Assembly: GCA_016713405.1 (NCBI GenBank)
Contig: JADJPF010000008.1
Coordinates: forward strand, 1-64,000
From: Blastocatellia bacterium
GTDB taxonomy: Bacteria; Acidobacteriota; Blastocatellia; Chloracidobacteriales; JADJPF01
Direction: 5' to 3'
Length of the DNA: 64,000 bases
Part shown: in pieces, positions 7,848-16,160 of the stretch
Position numbering within the stretch: position 1 is the stretch's first letter
Layout: each line of letters begins with the position of its first letter
Notes under the pieces: generated by a model
Told to the model about the DNA's origin: nothing
Databases searched by the model: none
The model's input: only the letters and a program-made list of their open reading frames with translations
Position numbers and translations under genes: made by a program

Positions 7848-8417
7848 ATGTCAACAAATCCTGTTAAAAAGTACAGCTTAAAAGAATATTTTGAAATTGA
7901 GAAAAATTCAGATATTAGATACGAGTATTCTTACGGTCAAATATTTGCGATGGTTGGAGCTAGCAGAAATCATAATAGAGTAGCTAACGCCATAAATGCC
8001 AGACTTTACATGCAATTATTAAATAGCACTTGTGAATCATTTATGGCCGACACAAGAACGAGAGTAAATGATGACCTTTATTACTATCCAGATGTAGTTA
8101 TTGCTTGTAACGCACAGTTTCAAAATATGGAAGGGGTTGATAGTTTAGTTAATCCTATTCTTATTGTTGAAGTTCTCTCAAGATCCACATCAAGATTTGA
8201 CCAAGATGCTAAGTTTAGAGATTACCAACAAATAGACTCTTTAAGATATTACTTACTAGTATCTCAATATGAAATTAATTGCACTTTATTCACAAAAGGC
8301 GATGACAATATTTGGACAAGTTTAATTCACACAGGGCTAAATGATGTAGTAACTTTACCTCTTATTAATTGTAGTTTGTTAATGAGTGACATTTATTTTA
8401 GAGTAAGGTTTAGGTAA
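7848..8417 (+). CDS. Uma2-family (DUF820) PD-(D/E)XK endonuclease
   Basis: 189 residues. It shows the Uma2 pattern: an N-terminal YSLKEYFEIE...RYEYSYGQIFAMVGAS segment, a HN motif (RNHNRVANAI), then the nuclease core YYPDVVIAC (Asp) and PILIVEVLS (Glu) with downstream TSRFDQDAKFRDY. Uma2 proteins are predicted nucleases that often occur in many copies in cyanobacteria and other phyla, with no settled role. Its gene starts 17 bp after a RelB-type antitoxin gene, so the two are probably co-transcribed. Confidence 0.8.
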   Translation: MSTNPVKKYSLKEYFEIEKNSDIRYEYSYGQIFAMVGASRNHNRVANAINARLYMQLLNSTCESFMADTRTRVNDDLYYYPDVVIACNAQFQNMEGVDSLVNPILIVEVLSRSTSRFDQDAKFRDYQQIDSLRYYLLVSQYEINCTLFTKGDDNIWTSLIHTGLNDVVTLPLINCSLLMSDIYFRVRFR

Positions 8418-8641
8418 TTTATTAGTAGGAATAATATTAAATAATATAAGAAAAATAGGTTATGATGTGGGTTTTTCTAAGTTTTTTCTTTTTTTTTATT
8501 ACCTACTTTGCGGCGGTGGAGGGGTTTCCGGTGTTGGGGACCCAAAAACGTTTAGCTCTTTAAAAAATTTTTATCACCCGTCCCCTTGGTAGGTCGTGGG
8601 AGGTAAAGGTAATTCCTCTATATTCTGTAAAAGGAGCATCC

Positions 8642-8755
8642 ATGTGTAAGGAAGATTCCAACAAACTGGCGTTGATTAATACAGTAGTTAATGTTGTTGC
8701 AACATTTATTACTCTTATAAGTATTGTAATGACCGTATTATCAATGTTTAAGTAA
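8642..8755 (+). CDS. Small 37-residue membrane peptide, possible type I toxin
   Basis: An ORF too short for most callers: 37 residues starting MCKEDSNK, then one hydrophobic helix of about 25 residues (ALINTVVNVVATFITLISIV) and ending MFK. AAGGAG lies at about 8629-8634, 7 nt before the ATG, which is the best Shine-Dalgarno in the neighbourhood. A hairpin (8770-8803) follows the stop. Size, charge distribution and isolation resemble Fst/Ldr/TisB-like membrane toxins, but no antisense RNA can be shown from sequence. Confidence 0.5.
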   Translation: MCKEDSNKLALINTVVNVVATFITLISIVMTVLSMFK

Positions 8756-8769
8756 TATAAGTAAAAGAA

Positions 8770-8803
8770 TAGGGTATCTGAAAGGGCGACTGATCAGTTA
8801 CCC
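8770..8803 (+). terminator. Hairpin after the small membrane ORF
   Basis: AGGGTA pairs with TACCCT, with TCTGA/TCAGT pairing inside. It starts about 15 bp after the TAA of the 37-codon ORF and is followed by a short A-rich run. Likely terminator. An operator is an alternative because ACTGATCAGT inside it is itself palindromic. Confidence 0.45.
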
Positions 8804-9312
8804 TTAAAAATTCATGTTCAGAAAAGATAAATGAGACTCTAAAAACATCTATTTTTTCCTTGTCGTGTCTTATCGCAGCTTCCCTTTAATTAGCCCTAAA
8901 AGCTAATTCTTTGTATACAAACTAGATATATAATTTAATGTGTTATAGCTATACAAAATGTATGTGTAATAACGAGCGTTTTTACTTATACACTTGAACA
9001 CTTGCAGGAAGCTTTTTTTGCAAAATTCTTAGCCCCCAAAAACGAGGGCTAAAACAGGCTCTGATTTTGGGAGCTTAAAAAACTTGTAACTAATTGATTT
9101 TTCATTAGTTGTTGATTTTTCTGTGCAACTTTTGTGTCGTTTGTGGGGTTTTACCCTAGATACAACAAAATAGTTTAGCTTTGTAGTTTATATACTTAAT
9201 AATGCAAGTTATATTAATACCAACTTTTCGTTAATGTTATTCATTACTTATTCGAGGTATCATTTTATAGATTCTCAAGATTGCCTTCTTAAACTCATAC
9301 AAGGAAATTATT
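8804..9312. other. Non-coding leader before the ATPase operon, with one hairpin
   Basis: No gene is supported. TTAGCCC (9029-9035) pairs with GGGCTAA (9046-9052) to form a terminator-like hairpin. About 260 bp of AT-rich DNA remain before the ATG at 9313, enough for a promoter of the downstream operon, but I cannot assign -35/-10 boxes with confidence. AAGGAAATTATT before 9313 offers a ribosome binding site. Confidence 0.4.
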
Positions 9313-10368
9313 ATGCCTATTTCGCAAATAGCTTACGAAGATCTAATGCAAGAATGTAATATTGATGATGTAAAAATTTTTCGTAAAATATTGAAAAATA
9401 TAGGATTTAAACATATTTCACCTAATAAGCTTGTAAGTAAAGATCTAGCGGAAGACATTGTAAAGAAATTGATAGGTAAACAGATTGATTGGTATAAGTA
9501 CGAAAATAGAGAGAGAGATTTAGTAGAACCAGGGGTTTTGAAACAGAAAGATGAATTAGTGGACGGAAATCTGTTAGAAGAATGGTTTACAAAAATAGTT
9601 CAAGATAGAAACAATGTTTTGGCAAGTAGAAATTATTTGTTAGGGTTGGTCTGTAAAGGCGGGTTTTTAGGAGATACTTCCTTGTCTGATTTTTCTATAA
9701 GTTTAAAGCCTGGGATGAATATACTAATAGGAGATCGTGGTTCCGGAAAATCAACAATATTAAATTTGTTGGGGGTGCTTTCTAATTCAATGAGTGAAGA
9801 AACAAGTGTTTTGATTGATAAACTTCTCAACTTGTTTAGAGTTTCCACAAATGAAATAAGCGATTTCAACCGTAAAATCTACAGAGTTATGCGTGGGTAC
9901 AGCTTAAAAGAGTGTGCGATCTTTTTTGCACTAATGGGCGAATGTTATTGTTACTTTATAACTTTAAAGGATAGAAGTTTCGATTTACTAAAACGTAAGA
10001 ATGCAGAATGGCACTCTACAAAAATTCTTGACTCCCCTGCTTTTCCTTCTATTCATTACCTTCCTCAAGGAGAAGTAACTAAGATTTCAGAAGAGAAAAA
10101 TACTTTTTATCTTCACCACATTTTGGATAATTTGTATCCAGATTTATATAGAGAAAGGATGCTTTTTGCACAACAAACAAAGTACCTGGTTACACAATTC
10201 CAATATCATAAAACAAAGTACCTATCTTTTAATAAATCTGAGGTAGAAAGGTTTGTAGATCGGAAATTTCGTGAACTCAACATCATACAAAAAGATGTTC
10301 AGAAAGGAAATTTAACAGATACTAGTATTAATATACTTAGAATATATATTAATAATTTTACGGTATGA
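9313..10368 (+). CDS. ABC/SMC-like ATPase, N-terminal half (Walker A)
   Basis: 351 residues. An N-terminal region of about 100 residues is unrecognised. A beta-rich ATPase lobe follows (FSISLKPGMNILIGDRGSGKST), with Walker A GDRGSGKS at 140-147. A later segment (IHYLPQGEVTKISEEK) resembles the Q-loop region of SMC-like ATPases, and a helical, coiled-coil-like end follows. No signature motif or Walker B occurs here; both are in the next gene, whose ATG overlaps this stop (ATGA, 10365-10368). The upstream frame of the next gene is closed by a TAA at 10353, so the split is not a simple missing base. The two products presumably assemble into one nucleotide-binding domain. Confidence 0.75.
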   Translation: MPISQIAYEDLMQECNIDDVKIFRKILKNIGFKHISPNKLVSKDLAEDIVKKLIGKQIDWYKYENRERDLVEPGVLKQKDELVDGNLLEEWFTKIVQDRNNVLASRNYLLGLVCKGGFLGDTSLSDFSISLKPGMNILIGDRGSGKSTILNLLGVLSNSMSEETSVLIDKLLNLFRVSTNEISDFNRKIYRVMRGYSLKECAIFFALMGECYCYFITLKDRSFDLLKRKNAEWHSTKILDSPAFPSIHYLPQGEVTKISEEKNTFYLHHILDNLYPDLYRERMLFAQQTKYLVTQFQYHKTKYLSFNKSEVERFVDRKFRELNIIQKDVQKGNLTDTSINILRIYINNFTV

Positions 10369-12455
10369 ATCGCTCCATTTTACCTAAATCAACTTTTGAG
10401 CTTTTGAAAGGCGATGAAAATAGTTTTTTATATTTATACGTAGGACGAATAATTAAGTTTTTATCAGAGTCTGTGAGGAAAATAGATCAGTTAAAGGAAA
10501 AACAAAACTTAGAAAATACTAATATGTTGAATGAAGATGATTTGTCAGAAGAAGCGCAAACTAGTTTTGATGATACAAATACAAGTGAATTTGTAGGTGA
10601 AGTAGCGGGGGAACTAGTTTTGGAAGAAATTGAAAAAACTGAAGATGAAGAAAATCAGCGATTATTTTTAGAAGCATTGTTGGCAATGGAAAGTCCTTTG
10701 AATAAAAAAATATTGGGTTTAATGAAAACTGTACTTCAATTTTTGTGGGCAAGATTGAGAGTAATGAGGGTTTGTATAAGCATTTATGCTGGAGATCATG
10801 TTGATTTTGCAGGGTCGTTCAAAGCTTTAAGCGAGAGTTACAGCAGTTTATTAAAGTTTAGAATTAGTTTACTTACATCTCAAAAAAGAAAATGTGAAAT
10901 AACCACTCAAACTCTGAACAAAGGCGAAATGGGAATAAACATATACACAAAAGAAGCTGATCAAATTATACACAAGCATCAAAACAGTATTCAAAAAATC
11001 AGTGAAATATCATCTTTGTTCGAGGAAATTTTACAGTTCAACCCTCAAAATAAAATGAGAGAGTTATATGATTTGGTAGAAAACTATGATTTGAGAACAA
11101 GATACATTTTAGATAAAGTTTTCAGTTTAAGTAAACAAGAGACTCAAAATATGTTTTTTTTTAGCCCTGTAGAAGTTGAGTTAAGACAAGGAAAGGGTTA
11201 TAGAGCTTTTCACCAACTTTCTTTTGGACAAAAAAGTGGGATCATTCTGAAAATGGTACTTATGATTCCTAGTAAACACGTGATAATTATAGACCAACCA
11301 GAAGACAATTTAGATGTTGCTTCTATTGTTAATATGTTAGCTCCTACATTGCAAGAGTTGGCGAAGGACCACCAAGTTGTTATTGCAACACATAGTTCTA
11401 ATTTAGTGATGGGCTTGTCGGGAGGAGATTTAGTTGTACTCGAATCAATAGGGGATTATGGCAGAATTAAAGAAAGAGGTTCTCTGTTTAAGGATCGGCA
11501 AGTTATTAGAGAAATGCTTGATATACTAGAAGGCGGGGCGGAGACAATCAATCAGAAAATGGAACTCTATGAAAAGTTTATAAGTAGGGTAAAAGGTGCT
11601 ATAGAAGACATAGATATTATGACAATAGAGAGTTCTTTTCGCCGACGAACAATAGATGAGTTAAGAAATTTTCTTCAACCAATAATAAGCGATAAAGCTT
11701 TGCTAGATTTTGTTCGTCACGAACTTAACCAATCTGACTATATCCGCATTCAACAGAATATTCATGATACAAAACAAGAGACTCTTTTAGTACAATGCTC
11801 ACCGGATCAGCCTTTAGACAGTCTTTTCACAAAACTCAATAAACTGTGTACAGAACTAGATAAGCATATTATAAAGCTTAAAGGTATAATTGAAGAAATT
11901 CGCTTAATGGATACGCAACCCAATTTTACGTATGTTGATATATATTTATTGTTGATCATTTTACGTAATGATTATATTGATAAAATGTTTGGTAGCAAAT
12001 TTGGTAGAAAGGTTGATATCACAATAGACTCTAGTTTCCAAGGAGTCTTGGTATACGCAGATTATGATCACCTAAGGCTAATATTTAGAAATTTGTTAAA
12101 CAACGCGCTTAGAGCTACAGAAAGTAGAGCTATAGCAATGAAGAAAAAATCTGGAGAAACACTTGTTGAATCAATAATCATTGAAGGGGTTATTAACTCA
12201 ACAAACCGGTTGGTTTTAAAGTTTAAAGACAACGGTTGTGGGATGGCACTTGAAATAAGAAAAAAACTTTATTTAGAACGATGTTCTACCAAAAAATTTG
12301 GAGATCATGGATTAGGAGGAATTATTATTAAAAAGTTATTAAATATAAATCATGGTAGTATTCAAATACTAGAAAGTAATCAGAATGGAAGTTTAGTAGG
12401 TACAGAGCAAGAAATAAGTTTGCTTATTCATATAACGGATCTTCCTGTAAAATAA
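10365..12455 (+). CDS. ABC ATPase C-terminal half fused to a histidine-kinase HATPase domain
   Basis: 696 residues. Residues about 1-280 are helical and acidic. The ABC signature-like LSFGQKSG is at 285-292, Walker B at 305-313 (HVIIIDQPE, Asp 310), and a switch His occurs in VVIATHSSN. These complete the Walker A lobe encoded by the preceding gene. Residues about 400-540 are helical and include IHDTKQ (His 467), a candidate phospho-acceptor H-box. Residues about 560-690 form a GHKL ATPase: N-box NLLNNALRAT (576-585), G1 DNGCGM (622-627), G2 GDHGLGG. This is therefore an ATP-fuelled DNA/nucleic-acid-type sensor joined to a kinase. Receiver-domain genes follow. Domain calls are good; the phosphorelay is inference, and no known named system is recognised. 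Confidence 0.75.
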   Translation: MNRSILPKSTFELLKGDENSFLYLYVGRIIKFLSESVRKIDQLKEKQNLENTNMLNEDDLSEEAQTSFDDTNTSEFVGEVAGELVLEEIEKTEDEENQRLFLEALLAMESPLNKKILGLMKTVLQFLWARLRVMRVCISIYAGDHVDFAGSFKALSESYSSLLKFRISLLTSQKRKCEITTQTLNKGEMGINIYTKEADQIIHKHQNSIQKISEISSLFEEILQFNPQNKMRELYDLVENYDLRTRYILDKVFSLSKQETQNMFFFSPVEVELRQGKGYRAFHQLSFGQKSGIILKMVLMIPSKHVIIIDQPEDNLDVASIVNMLAPTLQELAKDHQVVIATHSSNLVMGLSGGDLVVLESIGDYGRIKERGSLFKDRQVIREMLDILEGGAETINQKMELYEKFISRVKGAIEDIDIMTIESSFRRRTIDELRNFLQPIISDKALLDFVRHELNQSDYIRIQQNIHDTKQETLLVQCSPDQPLDSLFTKLNKLCTELDKHIIKLKGIIEEIRLMDTQPNFTYVDIYLLLIILRNDYIDKMFGSKFGRKVDITIDSSFQGVLVYADYDHLRLIFRNLLNNALRATESRAIAMKKKSGETLVESIIIEGVINSTNRLVLKFKDNGCGMALEIRKKLYLERCSTKKFGDHGLGGIIIKKLLNINHGSIQILESNQNGSLVGTEQEISLLIHITDLPVK

Positions 12456-12689
12456 AAGCGAAAAATCTATAAGTCTTGTATTTACAATAGCCTGTAGTGT
12501 GTTAGCAATTGTCTGTTGCTAAGAATGGCTTTTTATCTATCTGAATAATAAGAAGTTATAAACCGTATGAAAGACTACGTTAAAGTTTTGACATGTCTAT
12601 AATTATATCTAAATACAGGTGTTATCACCATATTTCACTTATATTATACAGGAAGTTCCGATATAAAATGAAGTAATTATATTAATAAT

Positions 12690-13061
12690 ATGAAAAAAAT
12701 TCTTATAGCAGATGATACAGAAGAGGTTGTAGATAGCCTGCAAGAAATGTTGTCACCATATTACGAAGTTGATGTTGCGAGATCTGGTTTTGAAGTATTA
12801 GAACTGTGTGAACAGGTAGATTATGAGTGTGTTATTCTCGATATTAATTTTGAATATGGAGTAAGTGGATTAGAAGTTGCATCCACACTACGATCTAATA
12901 ATAACCAAGTGAGTATTCTAATTTTTAGTGCTACAGGTTATACGCAAGCGATCCGACAATATGTTGTTGACATAGGCGCAACATTTTGCGAGAAGCCATT
13001 AGATTTAGACTTCATACATAAAATGCTAAGGAAACAAGAAAATGAGCAAGATTCGCTATAG
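12690..13061 (+). CDS. Stand-alone receiver (CheY-like) protein
   Basis: 123 residues: a single REC domain. The acidic pair is Asp 8-9, the phosphorylation site is Asp 51 (VILDINF), the switch residues are Ser 80/Thr 82 region, and Lys 102 is in CEKPLD. There is no output domain, so it probably passes phosphate or binds a partner. It lies 234 bp after the ATPase-kinase gene, with a possible promoter in the gap, and overlaps the next gene by 20 bp. Confidence 0.85.
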   Translation: MKKILIADDTEEVVDSLQEMLSPYYEVDVARSGFEVLELCEQVDYECVILDINFEYGVSGLEVASTLRSNNNQVSILIFSATGYTQAIRQYVVDIGATFCEKPLDLDFIHKMLRKQENEQDSL

Positions 13062-14607
13062 TATAGTTGTAGCTGATGATGAGTCTGATATAGTGAATTC
13101 TGTTACTGAGCAACTTACAAGGATTGCAACACAATTTGGGCATCAACTCAAAATCTTTAAGGCGTTGTCTGCTATTGATGTAATAACGACTCTTTCAACA
13201 TACAACATAGACGCTTTGTTTCTAGACTACCATTTTGAAGGAGGGTTAAGTGGAGATGAGATTATTGATGAAATTGATGATATCTTTAATCAAAAACTAA
13301 TAATTTTAATGTCAGGTCGCGATCAAAAAGAAATCGAGAGCTGCGTAATCAAAAGACATAAAGGACTTGGCGACCGGTTTAAATTTTTACGCAAACCTTT
13401 TGATTATATAGAACTCCAAACAGCATATCTCGAAATCGAGAAATTCTTTAGTAGATTTTCTGTCTTATTTCCTTACATTAATAGCTATCCACAAAATACA
13501 GCATTTTACTGGTTACCAGAAAAAATCCGTTATAGTTTTTGTTCAGGATTAGATCCACAAAATATTGAGAGCTATAAAGCGCAGTTTCTAGGAGGGATTG
13601 AAGCGTTTTTGGGGTATCTTTATGATTATCATATACAAACAGTTGATGGTGAGGGTTTTTGCTACTATCTGCACCTGGAAGCACTCATCAATAAATGTGA
13701 CAAAATACTTGGAACCAATAAGCAAATCACCACAAGTGAGTTTAGCGAACTAAATAACGAGTTAGCCAACTTAATAGAAGCAGAGAATATAAATACATTT
13801 GCCACTGTATGCAACAAAATATGTAGTATTTTATTTAGGTTGGTAACGTATTTTCCTTTAATTGTGGAGATAAGATCTAATGAATTTTGTGTAGAGGAAC
13901 TGATATTTGTAGAAGCCTTTCCGACTTGGACAATGAAAGATTCAGGTTTAGATTTAGATAAAGAAAAGTTATGTATTTTTGTTAAAGCAGAAGAGACACC
14001 TTATAATATTAAGACAGGATTTTTTTACTTACCACCAAGTTGGCACAACGGTAATCAGCTTTCATATTTTGTCACAAAAGACTCTCCTTTAATCAAGGTT
14101 TGTTATATTCCGCGCTGGGGTTTTTGGGAAATGTGTAAGAAAGTACTAGCTTTAACACGTGGTGGAAGTATAATGGAGGTAATTAATGTGATTAATGATG
14201 CAAAAATATACCAAGAAGTACTCGCAGGATTGGGTAGTTTAGCAAGTATGGTTAGTGCTTACATAAATATTCGTCGCGAAAACCGGGAGATGGGTAGCAA
14301 AGAAATATTAGAAATAAACAAAGCTAAAGAGATAGGGAAATTTTTAAATATAATAGAGAACCCATTATTAAATAGAGTAATTATACCCGAAAAAATATTA
14401 TATTCTGCTAACCAAAAAATCCAAAAAGCGATAGAGCGAATCTCAAAAGCGATAGATCCAAGTTCTGACCTTAGCTCATTTAAGCAAGAAGAGGAGATGG
14501 CTGTTGCTGAAAAAGAAATTTGTAATACGGTGACATTAATACGGAAATATAATAAAGGTTTAGTGCCAAAAGAGTTAGAGGATATAGTAGCAGCTTTCAA
14601 ATGTTAA
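13042..14607 (+). CDS. Receiver domain plus large unrecognised output domain
   Basis: 521 residues. REC domain at 1-125: Asp 12-13, phospho-site Asp 62 (LFLDYHFEGGLSG), Ser 91, Lys 118 (LRKPFD). Residues about 130-521 match no family I know. They contain a segment with many aromatics (FPYINSYP...FYWLPEKIRYSF), a middle part with Cys and beta-strand character, a short hydrophobic helix (VLAGLGSLASMVSAYI, about 395-410), and a charged coiled-coil tail. The ATG lies inside the upstream receiver gene, so translation is coupled. It is the likely effector of the locus. No enzymatic motif is evident. Confidence 0.75.
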   Translation: MSKIRYSIVVADDESDIVNSVTEQLTRIATQFGHQLKIFKALSAIDVITTLSTYNIDALFLDYHFEGGLSGDEIIDEIDDIFNQKLIILMSGRDQKEIESCVIKRHKGLGDRFKFLRKPFDYIELQTAYLEIEKFFSRFSVLFPYINSYPQNTAFYWLPEKIRYSFCSGLDPQNIESYKAQFLGGIEAFLGYLYDYHIQTVDGEGFCYYLHLEALINKCDKILGTNKQITTSEFSELNNELANLIEAENINTFATVCNKICSILFRLVTYFPLIVEIRSNEFCVEELIFVEAFPTWTMKDSGLDLDKEKLCIFVKAEETPYNIKTGFFYLPPSWHNGNQLSYFVTKDSPLIKVCYIPRWGFWEMCKKVLALTRGGSIMEVINVINDAKIYQEVLAGLGSLASMVSAYINIRRENREMGSKEILEINKAKEIGKFLNIIENPLLNRVIIPEKILYSANQKIQKAIERISKAIDPSSDLSSFKQEEEMAVAEKEICNTVTLIRKYNKGLVPKELEDIVAAFKC

Positions 14608-14650
14608 CTCTTGTTTGACGATAGGTTAAAAATGGAAGTTTTTATACCAA

Positions 14651-14748
14651 ATATGGGTACAGCGCAGTACGTGTTTACCACATCATTATAGCAGTATCTC
14701 CTGAAGCTTGTGCATAATACAAACGTACCCATATCTTGGCTGTACCCA
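14651..14748. repeat. Inverted repeats after the phosphorelay locus
   Basis: ATATGGGTAC (14651-14660) pairs with GTACCCATAT (14725-14734). GGGTACAGC (14655-14663) also pairs with GCTGTACCC (14739-14747). Two alternative pairings of one left arm suggest either a switching terminator or the ends of small inserted elements. There is no gene between 14608 and 14940. Confidence 0.4.
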
Positions 14749-14940
14749 AACTAGATAATTATTGTATTCTTTTTCGTAGCTTACCTGGCGAACTTTTGAG
14801 TGATTCGTGAATCTCTCCCCATTATGAAAATAGTATTGAAAACAAAAGACTTATGAGGTTGATAAATAACATAATTTTTTGAATATGGGTGTTTTTGCAT
14901 AACCCGACAAAAAGGTATATTCCAAATAAGAAGAGAGATT

Positions 14941-15495
14941 TTAAGGAGCGATAGATTTGCTTAAATAACGATATAAAGAGGACTTAGAGAGGTTATAATC
15001 TTTCATAAGAGTTTTAATCATAATGCCTTGCTTGCGTTTTTGTTGTACTTCAGTAATTTGTTTAGAAGTTAAAGAGCTTTTTCTACCAAATTTAACACCA
15101 AGTTGTTTAGCTTTCCTTATACCATCCATTTGACGTTCAGCCCGTATTTCAGTTTCAAACTGAGCAATAGCCCCTAACATATTGAAAAGAAGTCGCCCAG
15201 TAGCATCACTAGTATTAATGTTTTGGTCAAGTACTTGGAGGTTTACCTGTTTACGTTCAAGTTCTAAAGCTATTTGACACAAATCTAGAGTAGAACGAGC
15301 AAGCCTATCTAAACGAGTAATAACTAAAATATCCCCTTCTCTGACGTATTCTAAACAAGCCCTTAGCCTAGAACGTTTGGCTGAAGTTGCACTAAGTTTT
15401 TCCTGAAAAACCTTGTGACAATGTTTTAGTTTGTCTAGTTGAACGTCTAGAGTTTGACCAACAGAACTAACACGAGCATATCCCACTAATGCCAT
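14941..15495 (-). CDS. Serine resolvase/invertase
   Basis: 184 residues of the small serine recombinase family (Tn3 resolvase/Hin/Gin). Catalytic Ser 10 lies in YARVSS. It has the conserved VREGDILVITRLDRLARS, LLFNMLGAIAQFETEIRAERQ and GRKSSLT segments, and a C-terminal helix-turn-helix (IKTLMKDYNLSKSSLYRYL). It is complete. It sits within perfect terminal inverted repeats, and its start faces a cluster of TGTCCCA repeats that could be its res site. Confidence 0.9.
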   Translation of the reverse strand: MALVGYARVSSVGQTLDVQLDKLKHCHKVFQEKLSATSAKRSRLRACLEYVREGDILVITRLDRLARSTLDLCQIALELERKQVNLQVLDQNINTSDATGRLLFNMLGAIAQFETEIRAERQMDGIRKAKQLGVKFGRKSSLTSKQITEVQQKRKQGIMIKTLMKDYNLSKSSLYRYLSKSIAP

Positions 15496-15510
15496 ATAAT
15501 CTTCTATTTA

Positions 15511-15585
15511 TGTCCCAGAAAGTCTAAAGCTATTTGAGAAAATGATTATGGGACATAAAATGGGACACGTAAATAGAATGTCCCA
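15511..15585. promoter_or_regulatory. Candidate res site for the resolvase
   Basis: Four copies of TGTCCCA or its complement occur within 75 bp: 15511-15517 (+), 15549-15555 (-), 15561-15567 (-) and 15579-15585 (+). The outer two extend to TGTCCCAGAAAGT. They start 16 bp upstream of the resolvase ATG, where Tn3-family res subsites lie. Resolvase binding and autoregulation are inferred. Confidence 0.55.
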
Positions 15586-15695
15586 GAAAGTACACTTTGT
15601 GGTACTACCCAAATGCCATCAATTTTATCGAGTAGCTAACATCAATATTTACCTTAACTTAATCTATTCTATATCTTGGAATATACCTTTTTGTC

Positions 15696-15929
15696 GGGTC
15701 TTGCAAAAAGACCCCATGCGCATCAGGCTAAGGATAAACTATTGATTATAAATAATTTAGCAAATATGTATGTTTGTTTATCAAAAGCCTAGCTATTAGA
15801 AATTTTCAAAAATGATTAGCAAGTTTACTAGCTTTATAAAGTTTTTGCTTTTTATAGATTAGCTAACTTCTTTATTTGCAACATCATTTTCTTAGCCTGA
15901 TGCGCATGGGGATTTGTGCAAAGAACCCC
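15696..15929. mobile_element. 234-bp MITE with Tn3-type ends
   Basis: Left arm 15696-15732 and right arm 15891-15929 share a perfect 21-bp inner block (15712-15732 / 15891-15911). Read inward, the right arm starts GGGG and ends GCTAAG, the hallmark of Tn3-family 38-bp ends. The 158-bp interior is AT-rich and non-coding. The left arm overlaps the right end of the resolvase element by 20 bp (GGGTCTTG...GACCCC), so the two elements share an end. Confidence 0.6.
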
Positions 15930-16160
15930 AACTACCAAATGAAAGGTGTTAACCTCTATGGAATAACGGGTTAATAGAAAAATTGATATTTCTTAAAACT
16001 AAGTAATATTCTCTAGATTTATCTTTATAAATATTTTTTCTGCGAAATCTGCTTCACTTCGGTATTTTAACATAAGATAATTTCGACCTAGTTTCATCTC
16101 TTAGCTTTAACCGAATAAAAAAATACTTGTTGATGTTGTAACTTATTGAAGATAACAAAG

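Larger units (their letters stand above)
14886..15715. mobile_element. Tn3-like mini-element carrying a resolvase (830 bp)
   Basis: Terminal inverted repeats of 40 bp (14886-14925 and 15676-15715) differ at 4 positions. The inner 24 bp (14902-14925 / 15676-15699, starting ACCCGACAAAAAGG) are perfect. The right end begins GGGG, as in Tn3-family ends. Between the repeats are only a serine resolvase gene and res-like repeats; no transposase is present. No 5-bp target duplication is visible (GAATA against ATGCG). Best reading: a nonautonomous Tn3-type derivative mobilised in trans. Confidence 0.6.
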
